64,000 nucleotides of DNA from Amoebophrya sp. A120 (lineage: Eukaryota > Sar > Dinophyceae > Syndiniales > Amoebophryaceae). This document shows positions 54,049 through 64,000 of the stretch, piece after piece; within the stretch, counting starts at the first letter, position 1, and each line of letters starts with the position of its first letter. The position numbers and the translations under genes were made by a program. Location: contig CAJINV010000010.1 in the NCBI GenBank assembly GCA_905178155.1, forward strand, positions 67,247 to 131,246, given 5' to 3'. Below the pieces are notes generated by a model. It searched no databases and was not told where the DNA came from. It saw only the letters and a list, made by a program, of their open reading frames with translations.

Positions 54049-57000
54049 ATGGAAATAATGGGCCAAGAGGCAAAGCTGGTCGAGAAGCTGTCCAGCGCGC
54101 AGGACTGGCGCGTCTGGCATCGCGGAGTCACGAACGAGGTTTCTCGCCTCGGACTCCGGGAGTATTGGGATAATCGTCTTGCTGGTAACCCTCCGGGGAT
54201 TCCGCAGGCGCAAAATACTGCCAATAACGCGATCCGGGAGAAGTGGCGCGACCTGAAGGATGCCATCTACAAGTCGCGCACCGGGTCCGTGTCCACGTGG
54301 GTCAACAGTCAGCACTACATCAACGACGACGCTGCGCAGTTGTTCATGCGTATTCGTGACGTTGGTCGCTTCCGTGTTGCCTCCCGTGACCAGCAGCACA
54401 TCAAGACGTCCTCGATCGACGCCATGCATTTCGACAACCGCGACGCGCCGAAGGATGCTCCGACGTTCCTGGCCCAGATCCACGAGCTAATGGCGATGGC
54501 GCCGAGTGTCTACGTCCCGGAGCCCGGGCGTCCGGTTGAAGATCAGCATGTCAGGAACATCCTGGACAAGTTGCCCAAGATGTTCGCGTCGGCCTTCCGC
54601 CAGACCATCGACCGCTGCGTGGACGAGTCCGATCACATCACCCTCAGGCGTCCGGGCTCGGGCCACCTAAGGCGTGAACTTTTGCGCAAAGCTTCGGGAA
54701 TTTTGGAAAATGCAAAGCGGGTCGGGGGGTGGGAGCAAAAGAAAGGAAGCGTGGGGGGCGGCAAGCAGAAATGGCGAAACACAACGAAGGCTGCGGGGCT
54801 CCACAAAATAACCTCTCCGGTCTTATGTTGGAGCAGCCGGGACGTGGAGTCTTTTGTTTCGTGCTCAGTCGGAGGACCCGGGGCGGTGGAGGCTTCTAGT
54901 TTTTTTCTATTTTTTTTCTGATTTTGGAAAAAACACAAGCTGGGCGCAATTCCTTGTGAAATACCAAGAACGGAGACGGGCGGGTCGGCAGAAGAACAAA
55001 GGCAAGGCGCAATGTCAACGGACCCCGGGGCAAGAGAAAACGAAGAGGAGAAACCGGGGTCGGTCTCCAAACCCCAAAAGCACAAGGGTGGCAAAGTTGA
55101 AAAGCGGCATCGGGGCAAGCTTCTTTGAGGCGGCCACACACAATGGCATGATCTGATCCTCATGCGCCCTTGCCAAGACTACCCAAAAACACGAACCAGG
55201 TCACTCAAGAATTCCCCGAAGCCAAACCCTACCAAGAAGCCAGGCGCTACAATCGAGAAACAAAAACTGAAGGACCTTCTAAATTTCCTTCTATTTTTGT
55301 GTCTAAATCCGCGCCTTCTATTTTTCCTTCTAAATTTCCTTCTATTTTTCCTTCTAAATTTACCTTCTATTTTTCCTTCTAAATCTGCCTTCTATTTTTG
55401 TTTCTAAATCCACCTTCTAAGTCACTTGCTATTTTTCTTCTGATTCGACCCAAATGTTCGGCTGATGAGCAGCTTCTTCTCCTTCTTCTAAATCTGTTGC
55501 ACAGTGATTTCCCTAAGGAAATGCTTGTAAACAGGATTTAGAAGAAGATTTAGAAGATGTTCATCAGCCGAAAAATGGTCGAATACAGCAGTTTTGGAAA
55601 CGGACAGGTCTCAACCTGTCCGTTTCCAAAACTGAAAATAGCAAGCGACTTTTGCGCGAAGGTGGATCTTGTTTCGAAATACACATCAAACTTGACACAG
55701 AACGAAGCCAAATGCGGAAGGAGAAGGTCGAGGCAGAACATGCTTCACATATGATCGTGCAGAAGACGGAACAAAAGACGCGAAAACTGTTGCCCGTGGC
55801 GACTGCCAGAGCAACAATCTTCGCGGCTGTCCCACTGTCGAACACCCTCACACCCCAAAACATGCGGAACAACCAGACGGGCGACACCCTGAACCACCTA
55901 ACTGCGCCGGGTGACAGAAATGCCCAGCGGTACCCCGCAACACAGACAAACACCAAAGGGCGCGGGCCCATCCATGCACCGGACGACCGAAGTTGGCGCC
56001 GTGGGGCGCGGGGCACAGGACAAAGGCCAGCAAACCCGGAGCGGGGGGAGCACAGACACCCACCAAACGAGAGGCCCCGGCCGCTTCCTCGCCGCGCTGG
56101 GATTTCGAAAATCAGAAAAAAAATAGCCATTTTGTAGCCACCTCTGTGGCCCCACGACCCTCTAACTGATCGTGCCTTCTCCGGCCCGGCGAGCGGGGCA
56201 CATGCGAAACACAAAACAAACACAGGCGACGGCCTATGCCCATGATCCCCCGAAAACCCGGGCAGCCAAAGTCTCAGGGTCGACGTGAGATCTTGGCCGC
56301 CTCAAACCCGTGGATCTTGTGCAATTCCTTGTGCAATTTCTTGTGCAATTGTTGTGCAATTGCACGAAGACAGGTGGCTTGACCACCAGAGGGGTTTTGG
56401 GAATTGGGGTGGGAGTTGCGTGTTCAATATTTTGGGAATTGTGTGCGCAATTGAGCAAAACAAAGGAAATCCTTCCGGATTCCGTGCCCCCCCCTTCAAT
56501 TGCACCCCGAATTCCACACACAATTCCACACGAAATTCCACAAATCCCGGTGGTGTTTCCGCCACGAATTCCCAGAATATTGCACAAAAAATTGCACACG
56601 CAATTGCACAAAAATTGAACAGAAATTGCACACAAGGCACACTGCGCCGACATCATGCGGAAAACGCCCGGGCGGTCCCGGCGTCTAAAATTCTTCTAAT
56701 TTTTCCGGTTTTGAAGAAAAAGCAAGAACCCAAAACCCTTGGCGGCAGACCCAGGGGAAGACAGAGGTCGGCGCCGAAGCCAAGAACGGAAATAGGCGGC
56801 GCGGTGAAAAGACACCAACAACATGACGACGAAAGGGCGACCCAGGCGAGGAAGGCGGTGGCGAGGAGGGGAAGACAAAACAAGAGATCGCCCCGAACAC
56901 CTGCACATTGGATCATTGCCGCGACTACTTAGTCACGACGATCCGACATGGAAGACGGGGCGATCTATTGAAACCAATCCGCAGGCGCCGACTGCTACAG

Positions 57001-58846
57001 TCGGCTTCTAATTTCGGCCTCTAGAGTCGGCCTCTAAAGCCGGTCTCTAAAACCGGTCTCTAAAACCGGCCTCTAAAGCCGGTCTCTAAAACCGGTCTCT
57101 AAAGCCGGTCTCTAAAACCGGTCTCTAAAATGCTCCTCTAAAGCCCGCCTCTAAAATGGCCTCTAAAAAGGCCTCTAAAAAGTCCTCTAATTCTTCCCTC
57201 TAAAATTCCTCTAATTCTTTCGCCCGCCCGGCAGTTTCGAGGCTTCTAAAAATCCTCTAAAACTGCCGGGTAGGCGAAATCACACACAAAGTCGCAGCTT
57301 TGCGATTTTAGAAGATGAGTTAGAAGAATTCGGGATGGCAAAACCGGAAGCGGAACCGGAAGATTCTTCCGGTGAACCGGAAGATTCCTCCGCCTCCGCT
57401 TCACGGGAACATGTGAGACCCGGCATCATATATGTGTTTGTGGGCTGCAGGAGATGACGTTCGCGCTCGAAACCCACGAACATCATCTTCCGCGAAACGA
57501 CAAACGAATATTTTTGCTCTGGTTTCGAAAAACGCAGAGGCGATGCGAGCGTCCACAAATTTGCCCGACGACACCCTTCTCAACTTCCCACCCCAAAGCT
57601 GCACCCTCCCACGACCTACATCAACATAGTTTTAAAATTGCAGAGCATGAATTACCCCGGTAACCGCTTCGAATTTTTAAATTTTAAAACTAACGCCGCC
57701 CCGGTAAACCAAGAAACCAACAACGAACAACCAGGCGGCTGCCTGTACAAAACCAGCCGGGGACACCGGGCAGGATGTCACGCGGCACACTGCCACACGC
57801 CCGGGGCGAAGCCCGTCGCGGCCAGAGAAAACGGGCGGCGGGAATTTTTGAAATCCCGGAAATTTTAGTGGGTTTTTAGCTGCAAAATCCGCCCGGGGTG
57901 TCTCCGCATGACCGACACAAAAAAAACCGGCGAGACCACAAGAGCTGGCCCGCTACGCCAACACCGGAAGGGTGTTTTCGCCTGCATGATCAAGAACATG
58001 GGACCTCGCGAGAACTCCCACGCCGGTCTTTTCGCAAGAAACCCGAAGCAACCCAATGGAACATGGAGGGGCGGACACCAACAACACCCAAGAAGCCGGC
58101 CGGCCAAACTCCGCGGACAGAGGTCGGGGAGCTCCTCCGCGTAAACCTATGAGGCCGGGGAGGCAACGCGGGCCATTCCCAAAATTCCGCAAAAATCGCA
58201 CAAATATTCCCCGCTTAGTTGGCCCGGTCTCGGACGCCTGATCACCCTCCAGCAGATCGGCGACCGTCTCGAGAAGAAGCTCGCGCAGTTGGTCAAGGAA
58301 GGGTCGCACAAGATCGAGAGTCCGTCCCTTGGCAAGGCCTTCCCGGTCGTCGAGGAAAAGACGAAGAAGAAGAAGGGAAACAAACGTCAGAAAAATGACG
58401 ACGATGACGAGGAGCCGGACTCCGCGGATGATGGTCAAAATGCTGCTTCTGGCAAGGTGTTCTCGGCGAAAGCCTTGAAACGCATGAAAGCCAAATTACG
58501 CAAGCAGACCGAAGCGAGTGTCTTGGCTGCCCATGGCCTGCCCCCGAAGTCTAACGCTAAGGGCGGAAGTGGCCAGAAAGGTGGTGGCAAGACTGGTCGG
58601 AACCAGAGCACTCCCTACAACACTGCGACCAAACCCAAATGCTGGATCTGTGGCAAGGAAAACCATAAGGCGGACCGTTGCCGCTGGAATCCTAACAATC
58701 AAGGGAAAGGTCAGTGGGGTGGTGCCTGGGGAAACCAGCAGCCGCAGTGGTGTCCGCCGGTGAACCAGAACCAAACGAACAACCAGAATCAAGGGCAGGG
58801 AGCCGGTGGAAAGCAGGGCGGTTGGGTCTGGCAAGGACCAGCCTGA
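54049..58846 (+). CDS. gag: Copia Gag, interrupted by a 3.6-kb TIR element
   Basis: The ATG at 54049 starts MEIMGQEAKLVEKLSSAQDW; an upstream in-frame ATG lies at 54046. Coding runs to 54644, is broken by an insertion (54645-58240), and resumes to the stop at 58846. Joining at the 8-bp duplicate gives ESDHITLQQIGDRLEKKL with no frame change. The 5' part is a helical capsid-like domain. The 3' part is basic, with an acidic stretch (NDDDDEEPDSADD), then the zinc knuckle CWICGKENHKADRC (CX2CX4HX4C) typical of nucleocapsid, and a Gln/Asn/Gly-rich tail. It forms the particle that packages retrotransposon RNA. Confidence 0.8.
55280..55430 (+). repeat. CCTTCTATTTTT/CCTTCTAAATTT tandem tract
   Basis: About ten degenerate 12-bp units inside the gag insertion. 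Confidence 0.7.
55589..55634. repeat. Perfect 21-bp-arm hairpin
   Basis: CAGTTTTGGAAACGGACAGG(T) pairs perfectly with its complement across a 4-nt CTCA loop. Confidence 0.85.
56312..56640. repeat. Inverted arrays of TTGTGCAATT / AATTGCACA
   Basis: Several TTGTGCAATT copies (56312-56362) face AATTGCACA-type copies (56575-56635), able to form a large stem, within the gag insertion. Confidence 0.7.
57003..57260 (+). repeat. CCGGTCTCTAAAA short tandem array
   Basis: About 20 degenerate 12-15-bp units of (G/C)GGTCTCTAAAACC and GCCTCTAAAA. Confidence 0.8.
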
Positions 58847-58888
58847 CTCGATGAAGGAGGTGTTTATATCTCGGGTTATGGTAGCTGT

Positions 58889-61800
58889 ATGCTGAATTTC
58901 GAGAATTTAGAAGATTTCGACGTAGATTCTCCTAGCTGTTTTGCTGCACAGACCAAGGACGAAGTGAGCTTGGTCGATTCATGTGCAGACAAGTACTTAT
59001 CTAGACACAAATCGGATTTTATTGACATCTCGCGCAACGTTCGCCGAATCAACGGCACGGCCGGGGCTCGTGATGGTTTTGTCGGAAAACTGAAGGAAAA
59101 CGCTCTAGGTTTGCCCTATGGCGTCTACTTTAAACATCTTCCTAGAGATATCGATCGCATTCTTCCGTGGCTCGGTGAGGACGATCTCAGTGATCGTGGG
59201 TGGGATCTGAACTACAACAGCTCTGGCGGTTCCTTAGTCAACAGGGAATCCGGTCAGATGCTACCAATCAAGAACCGCGAGAGGTTGACCCTCCCAGTCC
59301 TTGGGTGTGATCTTTTCGCGATGGGCCTCCGGGGTCAGGCGACTAGAGACACCGCGGAAGATATTGCATGCATTACAATCGAAGAAAATATTGCTAGTTG
59401 TCATCTCACTCGCCTAGAACAACATAGAAGATTCGGACGCTTTCACGTAGATGGTCTTAATGTCCAGTGTCCTGAATGCGACAAAGCGAAAGGCGCGGGA
59501 AGCTCTCACGCAAAAGAGCGAGACACTAGAAATTACAAACCTGAGCCATTGAAACTACTCGCGATGGACTTCGCGGTAGGTATTAAACCTGTATCGATTC
59601 GGTCACGCACCTGCGTGCTTGTGGTCATCTGTGATGCCATCAAGAAGCGTTTCTGTGTCCCTCTTAAGCTGAAAAGTGACTGCGTTGAGGTTTTGGAAGA
59701 AGTAATAAAAGGCATTCGCCAGAGCTACGCTTTGATTGACCCTCGAGGACAAAGCGGCGTGGTTCGTCCGGCGGGACAATGAGCCAGCTCTGGGCAGTGA
59801 CTCCATGACCAAGGTCATGCAATCGCTGCGGGTCGGTGATGCTCCTACGGCTCCCTACAACCCAGAGCAGAACGGAACCTGCGAACGCTTTATGCGGACC
59901 ATATTCGGCGCTGTGCGTGCGATGTTGGTGAACGTGGACAAGCGTCTGTGGTGCTACTCGGTCGAGTACGCTGCAGCATGCTGGGACCGCCTCCCTTCCG
60001 CATAAGTATAGCAAAATGCCTGAGTACGACGGAAAGACTCCTGCAGAGATTCTAGATGAGAGAACTGGAAGAAACAGCTCGAAAGTTGGCACAAGGATGC
60101 TGAGGCGTTTTGGTTGTCTCGTGTATTTTCGTGAACAAGTCAAGAAAGGCGAAGCTCATGAAGCTCCTGAGGGGGGAGTAAATGTGGTAGCTCCAAAGCT
60201 GGCCGCGCCATTTCGTCGTGGTGTATTTCTCGGCCTTTGTCCTAAGTCTTCGGGCTGGCGGGTTGGGACGTACGTCACGGACGGCCGGTCCGCCGCGGGA
60301 CGTCGTTGGATGGAGTATTCTACCATCGACGTCAAGTTCCGCGAGGAGTACCTCGTGAAGAATATTGAAGACCTAGCTCCTAACTCCAAAGGTATCTATG
60401 TCGAGTGTGACACAATCGAGGCCCTACCTAGTGGAGCGTCGTGCGCGCCATCTCTCCCGTGCGTCGGTCCTGACATCGGGGCTGTGCGTCGGCTGGGGGT
60501 GGATGTCTCGGAGCACACTGGTAGGCAGCCTGACGGTCCTGGGACGTTAGTGCTTGAGAGTTTGGATTGGGAAGATGATCCGGGCCAGATACATCCCGAG
60601 CCTGAAGGTGTTAAACCTGAGGAGGGGAATCTGGACGATCACCCCACTCACAGCAGCTTATCAATCAATCTAGTCCAAGAAAGGCGAGCCCGTCTCCGGC
60701 AAGGATTGTGGCTGGCAACCGTAACTCCAAGCCGCGAGGGCGTGGTCGTCCCAAAGGGAGAAAGGACAAGACAAAGCGCGTGAGACGTACTAGAAAAGAG
60801 CTCGACGCACTAAAGAAAGACGCGAGTGCGTTTGCCGCAGCAATAGCAGCACAGGACGATCGAGAGGAAGGTGAGGAATTCCTTGGCGTCCAGTGTTACT
60901 TGACTACATCGGCCAAGTTGGATCCCGCTCGTTGCAAAGACTCAGTCGAATGGAACGCAGCAACCAACAAGGAAGATCGTAGACCTGAAGCCTATAAAAT
61001 GTGGGAGCCAGCTACTGGCGAGGAGCTAGCGACCGCAAAGCAGGCTTTGCCTATTGCTATCCTTCTTACCGAGAAGCGTGACGGTACGAAGAAAGCGCGA
61101 GCAGTAGTACTCGGCAATCTTGATCGTTCGGGCGAGCTGGACACTTTCGCTCCTGTTGTGTCCCATGCAGCTAACAGGTTACCTCTAGCCGCTGCAGCCG
61201 CAGACGGTGATGATGTGACCCCGTTCGACCTTGATAGTGCGTTTCTCAATGCCTTACTTGATCGCGACGTCTTCTGCCGCTTGCCACCCATCTGGGCGAA
61301 GAAGCACGGCGCGGAGATCGTCAAGCTCAAGAAAGCGCTTTACGGCTTGAAAGACGCCCCCAGGCTCTGGTATAAGAAGTATGAGGAAGCACTGACCAAG
61401 CTAGGTTGGGAACCCTGTCCCTCTGCGCCAGGTCTGTGGAACAAACCGAGCTTGGAACTCCCTGGGAAGTTTCTGAAGTTGGCAGTGTATGTCGACGATA
61501 ATCTTATCACAGGTCCTCCGACTGGGTCCGAGTTGGCTGGAGAACTTGCGGAGATCTTGCACCACGTCAAGGGGCGCATGATCGACGTCGAGCTCAGCCG
61601 GCCGGGGCCTGGCAAACTTTTTCCGTATGCCCGCCGGGTTTTTTCCGTAAATTTTTTTTTGGACTGGCCGGTCTGCGGCGCCGGAAGAGGCGGCCGGAGT
61701 CCGACAAAGAAATGGCGCCACGACGCCACTGCCCCCACGGCCAGAACGCCCGGTCGCGGCTCCCCCGAAAACAAGCCACGGAGACGCCGCGCTTTCCCAC

Positions 61801-63418
61801 CCAGATTCCCCGTAAATTCCGTGTAAATTCCATGCAAATTCCCCGTAAAGCCCCCCCGTAAATTCCCTGTAAATCCCCAAACCACCCTCGGTTTTCACCG
61901 ACAAAAACAACAAATCGCCCTCCGTAAATTCCCTGTAAATCGACCCCGTAAATTCCCTGTAAATTTCTGTACAGTGATTTCCCTTTGAAATCATTTGACA
62001 GAGATTTACGGGGAATTTACGGAGAATTTACGTGGAATTTACGGCCCGATTTACGGGGTCCAAAAATGGGTGCTTCCGGGGCCAAATACGGGGAATTTAC
62101 GGGGAAGGGGGGGAATGGGAATACGGGCGCCAACCTGGCGGCCGCAGCAGAGGTCCCCGCGACTGACGGGCGCGCAGAACTCTGCAAAACACAACCGCGG
62201 GCCGCCAAGCCGATTCATTGCCTGGACCCCTCGGAATAGCAGGACCCCGCGGTCGCTAGGAGACCGCCGGCGGCGCCGAAAAGCGCGGCGGAGATGCACA
62301 GGCCGAAAAAAAAACTTACGGAAAAAACCCGGGGGATTCCCGGGAAAATTTTGCCAGCGCCTGGCCGGCTGATCGAGCTTGTTCCGGAGTTTGACTCCGT
62401 GTCCAAGAAGTTTGACTTCCTAGGGTCAATAGTGTGCTACAACTGGAATCTACGAACCGCTAGGATCGTGGTGCCAGAGTACATATCCAAGATTTGTAAG
62501 AAAGTCCACGTCTCAGAAGCGGGCAAGCCGGTCCACTCGCCAAACTTCGATGAGTCTGAACTCGCTAAAGAAGTTGAAGGGGCTAAAGTTATCGAAGGTC
62601 TTCCCCTTCGAGAGGTCGTTGGCTCTCTGCAGTGGGCTGCAACCACCTGCAGGGTAGACATTGTTGTCCCGGTTGCCACTGTCGCCAGATACGTGGGCAA
62701 GCCGGCGACCCGGCCTGTCGTAAACGCCTGTAAGAAGATTTCGAAGTATCTATTGACAACGAAAGAGCAGGGTCTGTCGTATAGTCCGGAAATTGAGGAG
62801 GAATTCAACAGAATCTACAGCAAGCTACTGCCCGACGGGAGAGACTTGCCTGATGTGAATCTGTTTTCGGATACTAGTTTTGCGAACTGTTGCAAGACCA
62901 TGCGCAGCACTAGTGGTAGCATTATGTACTTCCACGGCTTCCCGATCTGTTGGCGTAGCAACCGGCAGACCGTGAGGGCGTACTCCACGGCGGAGGCGGA
63001 GTATCTAGCTGCTTCCGACACTATTGCGCTGAGCGAGCAAAATGACTTTACAGAATTCTTCAAACCTCTACCCACTGTCATGGTGGAAAAGCAGAACGGC
63101 TTATCTCCCTCCCTGGATGATGCCATATTGTGGATCGACAACCAGTCCGCGATAACTACAGCTAAGAGCACAGACAACAAGCCGAAATCGAGGCACTACG
63201 CACTGCGATATCTCCGCGTGAGAGACACAGCGAGCCAGATCATGTTCTGCCCGACTTATCTGATGAAGGCAGACGGTCTTACGAAGCTCGAGTGTAGTGC
63301 GCCGCAGAGACGCGGACTCTTGCACCATATTGATAACCCCGACCCTAAGTCTTTTACTTGTGACTCCTCTGACGATGAGGATGATTTAGACACGTTTATA
63401 GAGGGGAAAGAATCATAA
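58889..63418 (+). CDS. pol: Copia Pol polyprotein, three frameshifts and one TIR insertion
   Basis: The ATG at 58889 lies 42 nt after the Gag stop. Segments: putative aspartic protease (VDSCADKYL, an unusual DSC in place of DSG), GAG-pre-integrase motif (HRRFGRFHVDG...CPECDKAK, about 59430-59490), and integrase core (AMDFAVG, FVRRDNE, PYNPEQNGTCERF). Then reverse transcriptase (FDLDSAFLNA, ALYGLKDAPRLWY, YVDDNLITG) and RNase H (LFSDTSFAN, STAEAEYLAASD, WIDNQSA, MKADGLTK), ending FIEGKES. Single-base frame changes near 59735, 60000 and 60670 each break the reading. The RT/RNase H part is split by 61595-62371; removal joins MIDVE to LVPEFDSV. Probably no longer functional unless these are sequencing errors. 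Confidence 0.85.
61595..62371. mobile_element. 777-bp TIR element in pol, 8-bp TSD
   Basis: Starts CAGCCGGCCGGGGCCTGGCA and ends with the near-complement TGCCAGCGCCTGGCCGGCTG; arms are related for about 60 bp, including GGGTTTTTTCCGTAA. Flanks GTCGAGCT/ATCGAGCT (7 of 8). The interior has arrays of GTAAATTCCC facing GGGAATTTAC. It shares CAG...CTG ends and duplication length with the gag insertion. Confidence 0.8.
61800..62105. repeat. Facing arrays of CCGTAAATTCCCTGTAAAT units
   Basis: Forward units at 61808-61970 and inverted units (GATTTACGGGGAATTTACGG) at 62005-62105 can form one long stem. Confidence 0.75.
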
Positions 63419-63550
63419 GGGCAAGGCTAAAGCAGGCTCTACTTATTCGATTTATTTTGGTTTCTAGAAGACATGGGGGATAGCCAGTTTACCACAGCGC
63501 GCGCAGGAGGGGAGTGCGGTAGGATTGTTCCTGATTAACACCGCCGCAGC

Positions 63551-63564
63551 GATTGAGGAGGGGC
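63551..63564 (+). other. Polypurine tract
   Basis: GATTGAGGAGGGGC abuts the 3' LTR and fits a plus-strand priming site. Confidence 0.55.
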
Positions 63565-63672
63565 GTTGGTCATGGAAATCGATCCCGCACACACGTAACA
63601 CGATCGCCCCAGATGACGCCTGTTCCCAATGAGATGACACTTCTGAATAGCCTGAACTAGCTAGATCCTTAG
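63565..63672 (+). repeat. 3' LTR, 108 bp
   Basis: Copy of 53476-53583 with one substitution. Confidence 0.85.
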
Positions 63673-64000
63673 AACAGGGTAACAAGGAACGTAGACGTGA
63701 CCGGGGGGGTCACGTCCGTCCGTCCGGCCGGACGGACGGCACGTGACCGGGGGTGATCCGGCCTCGGGGCGAGTTCGGCGCTGAATGCCGCAGCAACTGT
63801 GGCCCTCGGTAGCTAGAAGCCCCCGGCCGCGTCACCGACGGCGGACCAGGCGCAAGAGTCGTGCCTTTTTCCGTGAAAGACCGAACTCATGACCTTTTTT
63901 TTTTAGTTGGGCGCCCGAGCTAGCTGACAGCCCCCGGCCTCGTGACCGGGGGCGGAGCGTGACGAAGAGAGGCAGCGCTTCAGTGAAGTGCCGAGCTCAT
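63673..64000. other. GC-rich palindromic sequence, no gene seen
   Basis: Contains the perfect palindrome CCGTCCGTCCGGCCGGACGG, GACGTGACC/GGTCACGTC arms, and repeated CCCCCGGCC...GTGACCG/GTCACCGACGG motifs at about 63820 and 63935. Nothing assignable. Confidence 0.4.

Larger units (their letters stand above)
54645..58240. mobile_element. 3.6-kb TIR element in gag, 8-bp TSD ATCACCCT
   Basis: Starts CAGGCGTCCGGGCTCGGGCC and ends with its near-complement (GGCCCGGTCTCGGACGCCTG), 27-bp arms with four mismatches. ATCACCCT occurs at 54637-54644 and 58241-58248. Internally there are T-rich, TTGTGCAATT and TCTAAAACCGGT repeat tracts and a perfect hairpin, but no recognised transposase. The 8-bp duplication fits hAT-like and some other DNA transposons; CAG...CTG ends do not match a family I can name with certainty. 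Confidence 0.8.
53476..63672 (+). mobile_element. Ty1/Copia LTR retrotransposon, 10.2 kb including two inserted elements
   Basis: Order is LTR, leader, Gag (CCHC knuckle), protease-like segment, GAG-pre-integrase zinc motif, integrase, reverse transcriptase, RNase H, LTR. Integrase before RT defines Copia. Without the two nested TIR elements (3596 and 777 bp) the body would be about 5.8 kb, normal for the family. LTRs differ at one position, suggesting recent insertion, yet pol is frameshifted. No short target duplication is obvious at the outer borders. Confidence 0.9.

Noticed and set aside
63673-63700. GTAACAAGG-like string resembling the 3' end of small-subunit rRNA
   Set aside because: The match is about nine bases and the expected flanking rRNA sequence is absent.

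Overview
The window is eukaryotic. Most coding sequence is cut into exons of about 30-270 nt by short repetitive insertions, so simple ORFs miss the genes. The insertions fall into about ten sequence families (called F1-F10 here). Nearly all begin TATG or TATC and end CATA or GATA, have terminal inverted repeats, and lie between 5-bp direct repeats. Removing one element plus one copy of the 5-bp repeat restores an open frame across dozens of junctions. These are introner-like elements (mobile introns). Heavy loads of non-canonical introners have been reported for the dinoflagellate parasite Amoebophrya (Syndiniales); I infer such a host from this pattern but cannot prove it from the window.

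Families by terminal signature: F1 TATGCATTGCAAAAGTATCG; F2 TATCAAATGCAAAAGTGTCT with a GGGTCTGG block; F3 TATGGAAGCGTCAGG; F4 TATGGCATTCTCAAACGTTA; F5 TATCGCAAGAAAAAACTG; F6 TATCGTAAGGAAAAATCCCC; F7 TATGAGAGTGCACAACTCCC; F8 TATGAAGGCCTCAGAATGG; F9 TATCCAGGATGAAAAAACA; F10 TATCCACAGTAAATTTCCCG.

Layout. (1) 1-15660, minus: one giant gene, at least 43 exons, split by about 39 introners and five ordinary GT-AG introns. It encodes a long helical protein with many [A/F]xxW motifs resembling Sfi1-type centrin-binding repeats, and its 3' end lies beyond the left edge. (2) 17.5-18.7 kb: small minus-strand remnants of similar character. (3) 18867-24175, minus: a BspA/DUF285-repeat protein with a probable signal peptide; one of its introners has grown to 3.1 kb by nested insertion. 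(4) 25.0-29.15 kb: a 1447-bp tandem repeat, 2.8 copies, ending at a single N. (5) 29.5-32.2 kb: a broken copy of the DUF285 gene and four copies of the protease 3' end. (6) 32147-53188, minus: a pepsin/cathepsin-D-like aspartyl protease in about 18 exons. One intron is 15.2 kb and is mostly a 13.7-kb F5-bounded element that carries two multi-exon plus-strand genes and a minus-strand ORF. (7) 53476-63672, plus: a Ty1/Copia retrotransposon with 108-bp LTRs, Gag, and a Pol carrying three frameshifts. Gag and Pol are each split by a TIR element (CAG...CTG ends, 8-bp target duplication) whose removal restores the frame. (8) 63.7-64 kb: GC-rich palindromic sequence with no gene seen.

The three host genes have no shared pathway that I can see. 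What unites the window is its architecture: introners, introners inside introners, and insertions that inflate introners into kilobase-scale introns.
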